Position numbers and translations under genes: made by a program | Shown here: one piece after another, positions 1 to 9,972 of the stretch | Numbering within the stretch: position 1 is the stretch's first letter | How the letters are laid out: every line of letters begins with the position of its first letter | The notes under the pieces: generated by a model | Database searches by the model: none | The model's input: the letters and a program-made list of their open reading frames with translations, nothing else | What the model was told of the DNA's origin: nothing | Assembly: GCA_028455995.1 (NCBI GenBank) | Contig: JABELC010000001.1 | Coordinates: 62,001 to 126,000 of the forward strand | DNA from: Scleromitrula shiraiana | Lineage: Eukaryota; Ascomycota; Leotiomycetes; Helotiales; Sclerotiniaceae | Reading direction: 5' to 3' | Length of the DNA stretch: 64,000 bases

Positions 1-1
1 T

Positions 2-3000
2 ATCGCCTTAGCCATCAGACGTTTCCCAATCGATTTGTATCACATCAACGATTACCATGGAGCCGTAGCACCAATTCATCTCCTCCCCCAAACGATTCCT
101 TGTTGTTTATCACTTCACAATGCCGAGTTTCAAGGATTGTGGCCGATGCGAAATCACAAAGAAAGAAGCGAAGTCTGTCAGGTATACAATCTTCCAGAAG
201 ATGTCGCCATCAAATATGTTCAATTCGGAGATGTATTCAATTTACTTCACGCTGGAAGCTCTTACCTTCGAATTCATCAGAAGGGTTTCGGTGCAGTAGG
301 AGTCAGTAAGAAATATGGAAAACGTTCCTGGGCAAGATATCCAATTTTCTGGGGTTTAAGTAAAATTGGTAACCTACCTAACCCTGATCCTTCGGATACT
401 GGCGATTGGGATGGTACTCAAGGAGAGATGGTAAACACAATCAATCAAGACTTCGAAAGTCAAAGAGGTGAACTCAAAAGACAAGCCCAAGAATGGGCAG
501 GTCTTGATCAAAATCCTAAAGCCGAGCTCTTGGTTTTCGTTGGTAGATGGTCGATGCAAAAAGGTGTTGATCTGATTGCTGATGTTATGCCTGCGGTTCT
601 GGAAGATAATCCAAATGTTCAACTCATTTGCGTTGGACCAGTCATCGATCTTTATGGAAAATTTGCCGCTCTCAAACTGGATGTCATGATGAAGAAATAT
701 AAAGGTCGTGTTTTTAGTAAACCTGAGTTCACAGCTTTACCCCCATACATATTCTCCGGAGCCGAGTTTGCTTTGATTCCATCTAGAGATGAGCCTTTTG
801 GTCTCGTGGCTGTAGAGTTCGGTAGGAAGGGTGCTTTGGGTATTGGTGCTCGTGTTGGTGGATTGGGTCAAATGCCCGGTTGGTGGTATACTGTTGAATC
901 AACCACGACCACTCATTTACTTCATCAATTCAAACAAGCCATCAAAGAAGCACTTGGATCGAAGTTGGAAACTCGTCAGTTGATGAGAGCAAGAAGTGCC
1001 AAGCAACGATTCCCAGTTGCACAATGGGTGAATGACTTGGAAACTTTACAAAGTAAGGCGATCAAAATTCACGACAAGGAGATGGAAAAGGGAATTGGAA
1101 GACCGAGATCTAGAGGTAGAGATACTAGCTCTTTCTTCTCTTCTAAGAGAATTTCTAGTTTGGGGAACCACATGCCCTACGCAAGTACATCACAAGTTGA
1201 TGTTGCTAGCACCATTGGTGGGGCATCTACAACTGGCACACCAACACGACAATCTTCACCTACGCGAGAAAAAGAAAAGCCATCCTCGGGAGGTTTGAAT
1301 CGAAAACTCTCTCTCGGATACCGAGCAGGACCTGGTCATCGAGTTACGAAGAAACGAAACAATGGAAGCAATACTTCGGTTCATGGCCGCTTCGATCTAG
1401 GTGATGATGGATTAACCGATGTCGACGAAGACAGCGATGCAGATGCAGAAGAAGATTCAAGATTACGTGATGATATATATGACGAATATGTCCTCTCGCC
1501 CGAAGATTTAGAGGCGCAAAAAATCAGAGAAGCATACTCTGCCGGTAGAGGGCGAACCGATAGCCCAAGTCCTGGATTCTTAGCACCACATCCAGGATTT
1601 CTAGATTCTCCCAAGCGGTCATCTGGAGCCAGCAGCCTCCATGTTTCTGATTCCGACTATTCGTTGCCGCGATTAAAGGAATCCAAAGATGCGAATGTCT
1701 ATTCACAATATTCCGTGCCACCGGTATCACCAGGTTTGGAATCTCCAAGTACTCCAGGAGCTCACGAATCCTTACTTCCACCACCGTCACTATTTTCCGC
1801 AGACCGAGAGGCAAATCGTGCATCTATGTTAAGTTTAAGTTCTATCGTTGGTGATAAAACAGATTTCAAACTTCAAAAAGTCGATCCTTTCTTCACGGAT
1901 ACTCAAGGTGAATATTATCAAGCATTTGCGAAGAATCTCGACAAACTAGATGGAAAGAACAGCGAAGACCTCCTCTGTATTGAAGAATACCTTGTCAAAT
2001 CAGAAAAGAAATGGTTCAATAGATTCAGAGATGCAAGATTAGGAAAAGGATCCAACGTGCCACTCACACCATCCGGATTACACTCCCCCGGACGAACATC
2101 TCACAGTCGAAGTCGCCGCCGCTCAAGCGACCACGATAGTTTCACCAACTCCACTATCATCCAATCTCGACCCAATTCCAGTCAAGAAAACGTAGGATCA
2201 GGATCCGGTGAACTTCTCGATCAATTCCTCCTCGGAAAAGATTATAAGCCCCCAACCGGTCTCAGATTAATCATGCAATATCGATTCTTCGACTGGCCCG
2301 TCTACAGTTTCCTTCTCGCATTCGGTCAAATCATCGCAGCCAACTCTTACCAAATCACTCTGCTCACCGGAACGGTTGGTCAAACTGCTACCAAGTTGTA
2401 TATTACAGCCACTATTTATCTCATCACATCCATCATGTGGTGGATAGTATTCACTCGTCTCAAGTCCATCTACGTCCTCTCCATCCCGTTCGTCTTCTAC
2501 GGTCTTGCATTTTTCCTCCTCGGTTGCGCCCCCTTCGTCTCAGGAGTCTCCTCCAAAGGCTGGGTTCAAAATGTCGCCACGGCATTATATGCCGTAGCCG
2601 CCAGTTCAGGCAGTATATTCTTTGCGCTCAATTTTGGTGATGAGGGTGGAAGTCCTGTCAAAGCGTGGGTTTATCGTGCTTGTATTATTCAGGGTACTCA
2701 ACAGGCTTATGTGGTGGTTTTGTGGTTTTGGGGTGAATATCTTAATAGACGACAGGCCGATGGGTTGGGCACTTCGTTTACGACGGCTAGTGATAAGATG
2801 AGTGCCGTTACAATTCCGATTGCTGTACTTATGTGGACTGTTGGAGGTCTTATCTTCTTTGGATTACCGGAGTATTATCGCCAGAGTCCGGGCAAGGTGC
2901 CAAGTTTCTATGCATCGCTGTTCAGGAGGAAGATCGTTATGTGGTTTTTTGTTACGGTGTTGATTCAGAATTTCTTCCTTTCTACTCTGTATGGAAGAAA

Positions 3001-3571
3001 TTGGTTGTATCTTTTCTCGTCAAACCACGCCCCTACCTGGTCAATTATCCTACTCATCATTTTGTTCTTTGGATTTCTCTGGGCAGGATTCCTATGGTTC
3101 TTTGGTGTCTTGTCAAAAGATCATAGTTGGGTTCTTCCGATCTTCGCAATTGGTCTCGGAGCTCCAAGATGGTGTCAAATGCTCTGGTCTTGCACACCAA
3201 TTGGAAAATATGTACCATGGGTAGGAGGTCCTCTCGCCTCAGCACTGTTCTCCCGTTCCCTTTGGTTGTGGTTGGGTATGTTAGATGCGCTTCAAGGAGT
3301 TGGATTTGGAATGTTGTTGTTGCAGACCTTGACGAGAATTCATATTGCGTTCACGTTGATTGCGGCGCAGGTTTTGGGTAGTATTGCAACGATCGTGGCG
3401 AGAGCTTGTGCTCCTGATAATATTGGTCCTGGGAGTGTGTTCCCGGATTTCTCGGGTGGTGCGTATCCTGGGTTGGGGAATGCTTGGTTTTGGATTGGAC
3501 TGTTGTTACAGTTGGCGATTTGCGGTGGTTTCTTTACATTCTTCAGAAAAGAACAGTTGAGTAAGCCATAA
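2..3571 (+). CDS. AGS1: Alpha-1,3-glucan synthase, 3' part (5' end outside window)
   Basis: The reading frame is open to the left window edge, so this is the C-terminal part of a larger protein; full-length family members are about 2,400 residues and begin with an amylase-like domain that is not in this window. The visible part starts in a GT5 glycogen/starch-synthase-like domain: YHINDYHGA at the edge, VFVGRWSMQKGVDLI near residue 180 and IPSRDEPFGLVAVEFGR near residue 250 are hallmarks of the family. A Ser/Arg-rich, probably disordered linker covers about residues 345-720. The last 450 residues contain many hydrophobic segments typical of the Ags1/Mok1 multipass domain thought to export the glucan. 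The enzyme makes cell-wall alpha-1,3-glucan at the plasma membrane. No intron is needed in this part, and the stop is TAA at 3569. Confidence 0.95.
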   Translation: MALAIRRFPIDLYHINDYHGAVAPIHLLPQTIPCCLSLHNAEFQGLWPMRNHKERSEVCQVYNLPEDVAIKYVQFGDVFNLLHAGSSYLRIHQKGFGAVGVSKKYGKRSWARYPIFWGLSKIGNLPNPDPSDTGDWDGTQGEMVNTINQDFESQRGELKRQAQEWAGLDQNPKAELLVFVGRWSMQKGVDLIADVMPAVLEDNPNVQLICVGPVIDLYGKFAALKLDVMMKKYKGRVFSKPEFTALPPYIFSGAEFALIPSRDEPFGLVAVEFGRKGALGIGARVGGLGQMPGWWYTVESTTTTHLLHQFKQAIKEALGSKLETRQLMRARSAKQRFPVAQWVNDLETLQSKAIKIHDKEMEKGIGRPRSRGRDTSSFFSSKRISSLGNHMPYASTSQVDVASTIGGASTTGTPTRQSSPTREKEKPSSGGLNRKLSLGYRAGPGHRVTKKRNNGSNTSVHGRFDLGDDGLTDVDEDSDADAEEDSRLRDDIYDEYVLSPEDLEAQKIREAYSAGRGRTDSPSPGFLAPHPGFLDSPKRSSGASSLHVSDSDYSLPRLKESKDANVYSQYSVPPVSPGLESPSTPGAHESLLPPPSLFSADREANRASMLSLSSIVGDKTDFKLQKVDPFFTDTQGEYYQAFAKNLDKLDGKNSEDLLCIEEYLVKSEKKWFNRFRDARLGKGSNVPLTPSGLHSPGRTSHSRSRRRSSDHDSFTNSTIIQSRPNSSQENVGSGSGELLDQFLLGKDYKPPTGLRLIMQYRFFDWPVYSFLLAFGQIIAANSYQITLLTGTVGQTATKLYITATIYLITSIMWWIVFTRLKSIYVLSIPFVFYGLAFFLLGCAPFVSGVSSKGWVQNVATALYAVAASSGSIFFALNFGDEGGSPVKAWVYRACIIQGTQQAYVVVLWFWGEYLNRRQADGLGTSFTTASDKMSAVTIPIAVLMWTVGGLIFFGLPEYYRQSPGKVPSFYASLFRRKIVMWFFVTVLIQNFFLSTLYGRNWLYLFSSNHAPTWSIILLIILFFGFLWAGFLWFFGVLSKDHSWVLPIFAIGLGAPRWCQMLWSCTPIGKYVPWVGGPLASALFSRSLWLWLGMLDALQGVGFGMLLLQTLTRIHIAFTLIAAQVLGSIATIVARACAPDNIGPGSVFPDFSGGAYPGLGNAWFWIGLLLQLAICGGFFTFFRKEQLSKP

Positions 3572-4571
3572 AATGTTTGTGTATCTGGTGGAAGAAGGAA
3601 GGAGTTTTGCTGTTTTTGTATAGAAAGTTAGAGGATGTTTTGGGTATGTTGAGACGATAATGTACGAGGAATGTATTTGAAAGATAGCATGGTACAAGCA
3701 TATAGACTTCTTTGGATATTTTTTGTTTACAAAAAAAAATTAGCGCGGGGGATACATTGGGAGTGTGGGAGTGGATATATATAAAACACATATACTTAAA
3801 GTTTAATATGATTTCACTTACCTATGATACAATTTGATCTGGTCTTGGTTATAATTGATGTGACATGAATCGCCTGTACAGAAGAATTGAGTATATGTAT
3901 GAGAAGATGGTTAAATAGAAGAGCATTGGATGGTAGTTATCACTGTGAAAGTGGGGTCTTAATTGTCCTGCTGGTTGAAGAAAAGATGGCAACCTTATGC
4001 TGGAATTGTTGGATAAATCACAAATTTGGTTTAACTCTCCCCCAAGGGTAATATGAGTATATGAATATCTCCAAGTAAAATGTAACGATTAATGTATATA
4101 CACAACAATCGTAATGTAACCGACGATTAGTCACTAGCCGTTATAGAAAAAGATTGAAAGTATCAGTAAAACTGTGGAACTTGAGGGACAGCAAAACCTG
4201 TATTGAAAACTCAATTATGTAGCTGTACTGAATAAACGTTATTTCGACGTATGTTAAAACATCTGGTAGAGGCTCCAATTAATCTTCGTCAAGCAATGTA
4301 ATTAGTGTAGCAAAAGATAAATCCTTCTAAAGAGCTCAATCTTCCATCGTCAGCAACTCTCTCGAAGCAATAAATTCTGTATGATCAATCCCTCGCGATA
4401 CATGTCAATACCTGAAATCTTGGACACCGCTAAGATAGAGGTTATGGGTATCTATGTAGTGTTAATTTAGGAGAGAAGAGAAGTTAGCATCGACCTTCGT
4501 ATTACTCCCTTGTGTAATTTATAACACATCCATTCCACTACAACAACAATGAACCAAGCTGAGGGGAGTTT
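3572..4571. other. Intergenic, AT-rich, no gene seen
   Basis: This stretch of about 1 kb lies between the convergent ends of the glucan synthase gene and the F-box-like gene. It contains only short shadow frames. It should hold both 3' untranslated regions; I see no RNA gene or repeat. Confidence 0.6.
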
Positions 4572-6487
4572 CTAAACGGGTGGTAGATCGTCCTCAATCT
4601 CCAATAGGTCAAGTCTCTTGTCGAGACCAGATGTACTACTAATGGTCCAGATCAAATTTCCAAAACCGACTTGTGATAAGGAGGGGCAAAGTCTGGATAC
4701 CTCCATTGCAAACCAGTATGCCACGTCCTTCGATTTGTAATTGATCCGAGATTTCGGGCATGTTAATTCCAAGCAGTAATGCATGTGTGAAAGCGATTCC
4801 GGCAGTAGAAAGTGCAGCTGAGTGAGCTGCTTCATATCCGATAGATGAGGAAAGGATGTGTTCTATAGTTGTAAGTTTGGGTTGTGCAAGAAAGGAAGTA
4901 ACAGTGACTTACCCACTGAGTAGAGAAATCCAAACTTAGGCTGAGTTGAGAGAGCTGAGCACCGTAACCTGGCACTCTGTCAAGGATTGTAACAGTATTC
5001 GGCACAGCTTGTGGATATTTAGGTTGCCCGTTTTCATCGTAAATAAATCCACGCTGACTTTGATCCTGGATGAAAAGTCTGGACAGTCATGGCAGGCATT
5101 GCATATTGAAATCGGTAAGAATATAATCACGCATGTCGTGGATGTTTATGATCTTGAGCTCCTGGATAGATGCCCCCTTTCCGTCCTCAAGCCACTCTCC
5201 AAGACATCTATCGAATCTAGAAACGCAAAGACTCTGCAATGAACTGCAATCCCTTAAAAGCTCGTAATCAATTTGTAGAGGTACTACAATTTTCCCATGA
5301 TATACATCCCAATCCCACTGAACGAAACCATTAAAGAACTCGAGGCGTTTAATTTGAGAGGTATCCGTGAGCTTTTCGAGAAACCTGTCTTTTCTACCAG
5401 GCTGTTGAGACAGGAACAGACTGTAGCTTAAACGGAGATTTGCAAGAGATCGCCGTTTGGTAGAATGAGCCTCATATAGACAACAGATTTGTTCCAGAAT
5501 ATCCTTTGTCTAAGTGGGGGGGGAACAATACCATATGGAGGTGCATTATCTTCCTCACAGGACAAAGAGAGTGCTAAATTTTTGAGGTTCGGACATCGTA
5601 CAAGCAATTCTGAAATGCCTTCCACTGATTCATCGCCTGACCCCCAATAATTATCAAGCTCCAGCGAAGTCAGGCCTTCAAAATTATCCAGTGAAGACGA
5701 AACTAGGTGAGGCTCTTCTCCCCATCCACCAAGTTCAATAAAGATGTCAAATTTAATTGAGAGTTGCTTGAGCATTGGAAGATTGCGCAAAGCAGAGTGT
5801 AGAATTGGAGCTTCTAAGATAAGGGAAGGATCTGGGCCATCAGCATGTTCGTTGATGGTATTATCCAGCCATCTAAAATCGGCAATCTTTAGTAAGTATT
5901 ACTTTATAAACTTGAAGAAGCAATTGAGACTCCAAATTATTGACTAAAGCTTAGACTCCATAATTGCTTGATAAATATTATGGAACAATGGTAGGAAGGT
6001 CGTATCAGTTTGTATTTTACCTCAAAGTTTGAAGGTTTGGGAGCATCATCAATATCCCGGACAGGAAAATTGCACAACACTTATCCAACTCATCGGCCAA
6101 TAAGTAATAGTCGTGTTCTTGTTCTCCCCACCGACAGCGATAACGACTATTGTGCATAGCCAGGACTTTAACATAATTTCTATAATTGCCATACAGACGA
6201 ATTTCCAGCTCCTTTGTATACCAAAAAGTTAATATGGATGTTATTGTAGTCTCTGCGAAGGATCCACTCAGCATAAATTCTTCCATCAATTCATCCATTT
6301 CCAAAGTAACAACACGTGCATGGTAAAGTATTGGACTAAAAAAGTCCCTGAATTTGCGGCAGACGGCGATGAGATTATTCAGAGATTTGCAACTATGTAG
6401 CTCCTTTGTCACAAGTGTCCATAGCTCATCTGGGAAAGCAGACACCCACGGAGAGATAGCCATCTTCTTCCTTGTGACCAGTTCCAT
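4572..6487 (-). pseudogene. F-box/LRR-like protein gene, probably disabled
   Basis: The first exon (6487-6021) encodes an F-box-like start: FPDELWTLVTKELHSCKSLN is followed by a CRKFRDFFSPILYHARV-type helix. A 148-bp intron (6020-5873) joins in phase to an exon with leucine-rich-repeat-like text, including VRCPNLKNLALSL. The downstream text (IQELKIINIHD, VPGYGAQLSQLSLSLDFS) is also LRR-like, and a canonical 50-bp intron (4912-4863) precedes the last exon, which ends at 4572. Two defects interrupt it. The frame changes between about 5563 and 5428 without a convincing splice pair, and a TGA at 5089-5087 stands where the surrounding coding frame continues smoothly on both sides. F-box proteins are substrate adaptors of SCF ubiquitin ligases. 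An unusual intron arrangement cannot be excluded, so 'pseudogene' is probable rather than proven. Confidence 0.6.
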
Positions 6488-6662
6488 TCTTAATTGTATG
6501 CTCGCGCCGAATTTGTGAAAGGAGATGATAATAGCGATATCAGTTGCGTGATTGATAGATAAATGTTCAAAATGGGAGTCAAATTATCAGAAGTAGATCA
6601 GTCTTTTGAGTCTCGACACGGCTTGCAGGATTGTTCGCTATCCGCAAAATGTGGAATTGATG

Positions 6663-8038
6663 TCAACTACACGATAGAACCGTCTCTGACGAATCTGCAC
6701 TGAAAGAGATAAGGTTAGGCTGTTTCACGTGATGTTAGTAAATGAATACCTAGTCGATAGAATCAAACAAGATAAGGATCCATACCGTCCACTCATAGCC
6801 ATTAACATTCTGGAAGCCAGGAGCATAATTAGCCCCAAGAACCACACCACCGTTTCTCTTCGAACCCAGTAAGTAAATAGCTTCCCCAACGGCCCCAATC
6901 CAAGTACCCCATAGCAGTTTGGCTGCACTCCAATCAACAGCAGCTCCATTTGCGTTGGGCTGAACAACCGCATATTCGCCCAGCAGAATGGGATAATCCC
7001 GATTATTATTATCAAACAAAGTGAACTGACTAGCAAAGGCATCCGGTCTCAGATATTGATGAAAGTCAGTACCAGAAGTATGTGGAGCCCCCACTGCAGT
7101 AAGATCTCCTGTAGATGATAAGACCAAGATATCTGGGTAGGCGGCATGAATGGCATTATAGAAAGCAGCCCATCGGTATTTAACGCAGGTACTCTCGCCA
7201 CTACTGATGTTATCTTCGTTTCCTACTTCGACATATTTGATTACCCAAGGTTCGGGGTAGCCGAGAGATGCTCTCTGACTTCCGTAATGGGTGGATGTGC
7301 TCCCCATGAGAAATTTGAGTTCATCCAGAGCGTCTTGAACATAATGTGCTAAGTCTGCTTCGGATACTACATCTGGGAAACCATTGAGGTAGAGGCCAGA
7401 CCAGGCAGCGAGGATAGGTTCAACATTCAAATCTGTACACCACTATAAAATACGTTAGAATGTTAGAGTGTGTGATTTGGTAATGCCGATGCTGTTGTTT
7501 GTGATGATTAGGAGAATGGCGACAAAAGAAAACTTACATTCATATACTCGATCAATCCAAGACCATCAGTGTTAGTATATCCCACGTGCCTGGGCGTCCT
7601 GGTCTATCTTTCAATGGACCAATGGTCTCATTCCATGCCCAGAAACTTCCGGTATATGTTTGAGGTTGCACACTTATTCCCACCATCAGGATTTGAGAGA
7701 CCAATTTTTGACCCGGTACTGTTCGCTGAGCCCTTGACATCGACTGATGTAGGAAGTGCAGAAGATAATGGTACAGAAGTATTCTGCAAGATCAAGATAG
7801 AATTCCCAACTCCCACCCATGGTGAGATTGTTGATGGGTATTCTCGATTCCTTCGAAAAGCTCGATTTTGAACAAGTTCGGCATAAATATCACCATCACC
7901 GGAGTGATTGATATCTTCAAACATAAGACTATATGCTAGAGGTGAAGATGCATTGCCACCAGTTGCAGAAACAGTAACATTGATGGCACTCGCAATGCCA
8001 GTAAGCACTAGAAGTGCGATGAAGTTCCGCAAGAACAT
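6663..8038 (-). pseudogene. GH51 alpha-L-arabinofuranosidase relic
   Basis: The probable start at 8038 opens with a signal peptide (MFLRNFIALLVLTGIASA) and the GH51 N-terminal motif SPLAYSLMFEDINHSGDG. The catalytic part is recognisable further down: WNETIGPLKDRPGRPGTW, YVEVGNED (acid/base Glu) and ILLGEYAVVQ (nucleophile Glu). Two introns remain canonical: 7537-7443, joining EYMN to WCTDLNVEP, and 6785-6720, joining YEWT to PNLISF. The gene is broken. A frameshift lies near 7675-7690. About 180 residues expected between TGSFW and WNETIGP are missing at about 7637. One G is missing at about 7583-7586, between PGTW and GYTNTDGLGL. A TGA at 6665-6663 falls where the family has a Trp codon and removes the C-terminus. 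Intact homologues are secreted enzymes releasing arabinose from pectin and arabinoxylan side chains. Confidence 0.88.
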
Positions 8039-9972
8039 TGTGAAAAGCTGTATAAATAGAGACATGATTCTCACACAAAAAGAAGAAAAACGATTCTTAT
8101 ATTCACCTCGGACATGCTTTCCCATGTAATTTTCCACGCATATTACATATGGTCTACCTGTTCTTCAATAGCACGGATGAGCTTTCCACCAGGGGATGCA
8201 CTAACTCATGGATCAGTGTTCAAAGTGTGTTAATGTTGACCCGAGGTAGAAAAAACCAAGTATGCAAATGAAGTTGCTATTGAAGCAATGGGGTAATTAA
8301 TAGATGTCTCCCCGCATATTCAATTACTTCCGCCATCCTTGAGTTCTGATTGAAGCGCATCAGTCGTTTGTATGCAGGTCGTGCAGGTCGTGCATGTTTG
8401 CATATGCGGTGGTGGGGATGACGATCTTTATAACCCCGCGAAAAGTTGTAAAACCATGTAAAACTACTGGTGCATAGTAATTGTGATTACCAGAATAGAA
8501 GAAAATCGTGCGAGCACAGCAGAAGAAAATAGAATGAAGTGATGAAAGAATATGCAAAGATGATATCAATTGAGAAGTACCGCCATCAATATTAGCAGTA
8601 TTGGCCTTTTCTGATAGAATGAAATCTCACCAATGATATCAATATATTTGTCGCAGCTTAAACGTAATATTTATGGACACTTTTTGCCTGTGAATAGATT
8701 AATTATATGAGAGAATGAGGCAAGCAGTGAGCTCAAAAGTCATCGTGACTTCGAGTCCCGCCAGTTTATTTTCACTCGAAAACGACCAGATATTTGCTAT
8801 AACTCCAGAATAACTTTACATCCAAGAAATACAAAGCCTCTTTGTGTATGTTTATCAGACTTTATAGTTCATTCAAGTTTGTACCTGTTTTGATATCAAT
8901 TTGAGCTTCCACTTCCAGGAGCGATGACATGGAACATCTGAGTTGGTCCAAAAATGCCTCCAAATAGATGAATATCGTTAAAGACAAAAGGGGGAGAAGG
9001 GCGTACGTGACGACGCAGGGAGGGGAAGTCTTCTTTTCCACTCCCTTCTTACCCCCTTCTTACCCCCTTCTTACCCCCTTCTTACCCCCTTCTTACTCCC
9101 TTCTTACTCCCTTCTTACCCCCTCCCTACCCCCTCCCTACCCTCTCCTTCTTCTTACTATAAATATTCCTTCTCTCGTACCAAATTTCACTAAATTATGT
9201 CCATGTTGCTCGTTTCGTTCTCGTTGCCCACTCTCGAGCTCGAGCCAATCTAATCTTGAAGTGAAGATCCCCCCATTTCCCCCCCCCCCCAAGCCAGTTT
9301 TATTATTTATGTCAGCACTATTCTTTCTACCCCACCTAACCGGTACTGTTTAAGCGGCGGGAGTGCCCGTTTGCTTGTCATTTTTATTATTATTCTGGAG
9401 ATTCTGAATATGTTTTCTCCCCTCACACGAAGATTTATGAGTACTATACACAACATGATTTGCTTAGTTACTTAATTGCGTACTCCTCATTTTGAGCACA
9501 TCAATTGAAGATGTTGTTGGTGATCGTTTCATGTTTTTGGTTTTTGGATTTTTGAATAGCTTTATTAATTGAATCGCTACTAATAATTCCATTCATTTAC
9601 CATATTTGTTTGCTTTTGCTCGTTTGCTCATTCACTCTTTCGGCGGGTAGGTAGCAAGGCTCAATCCCACCACGGAACAATATCACACACAAATCAATGT
9701 TGATTTCAATCATTCATCCAATTGTATTCGGCTCTCTATTCTGCGAATTAACTATTTGGGCATCCCACATTTCTCAATTGGATAGTATCTCCAGGGTCTG
9801 CCGATCCTACACTCCTTCCCACTCTTACTTCACTCCAGCACTCTGCAAGCCACCCACTTTAGACACGGAGCTTTGCGAACGAAAAATATACAAAAATCAG
9901 TTATACAGGTGGCAGAGGCTGGAGCGTTTGAGGTGGAAGATCACATAGAATCGACACACAGATTCTATAACC
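8039..9972. other. Intergenic region upstream of the RdRP gene
   Basis: These 1.9 kb separate the divergently oriented GH51 relic and RdRP gene. They hold an 11-bp pyrimidine repeat (listed separately) and long T-rich tracts. Open frames here are short and low in complexity. No RNA gene was recognised. Confidence 0.55.
9041..9160. repeat. Pyrimidine-rich 11-bp tandem repeat
   Basis: About ten copies of an 11-bp unit, ACCCCCTTCTT and its variants (ACTCCCTTCTT, ACCCCCTCCCT), run head to tail with one strand almost purely pyrimidine. It lies about 0.8 kb upstream of the RdRP start codon. Such strand-asymmetric tracts can form triplex structures; no function is shown here. Confidence 0.9.

Noticed and set aside
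8735..8765. tRNA-like T-loop text (GACTTCGAGTCCCGCCA)
   Set aside because: No matching acceptor stem, D arm or anticodon arm could be folded from the preceding 80 bases.
8968..9162. Short frame rich in LLTPFLPPSYP repeats
   Set aside because: It is the translation of the 11-bp pyrimidine array in one frame.
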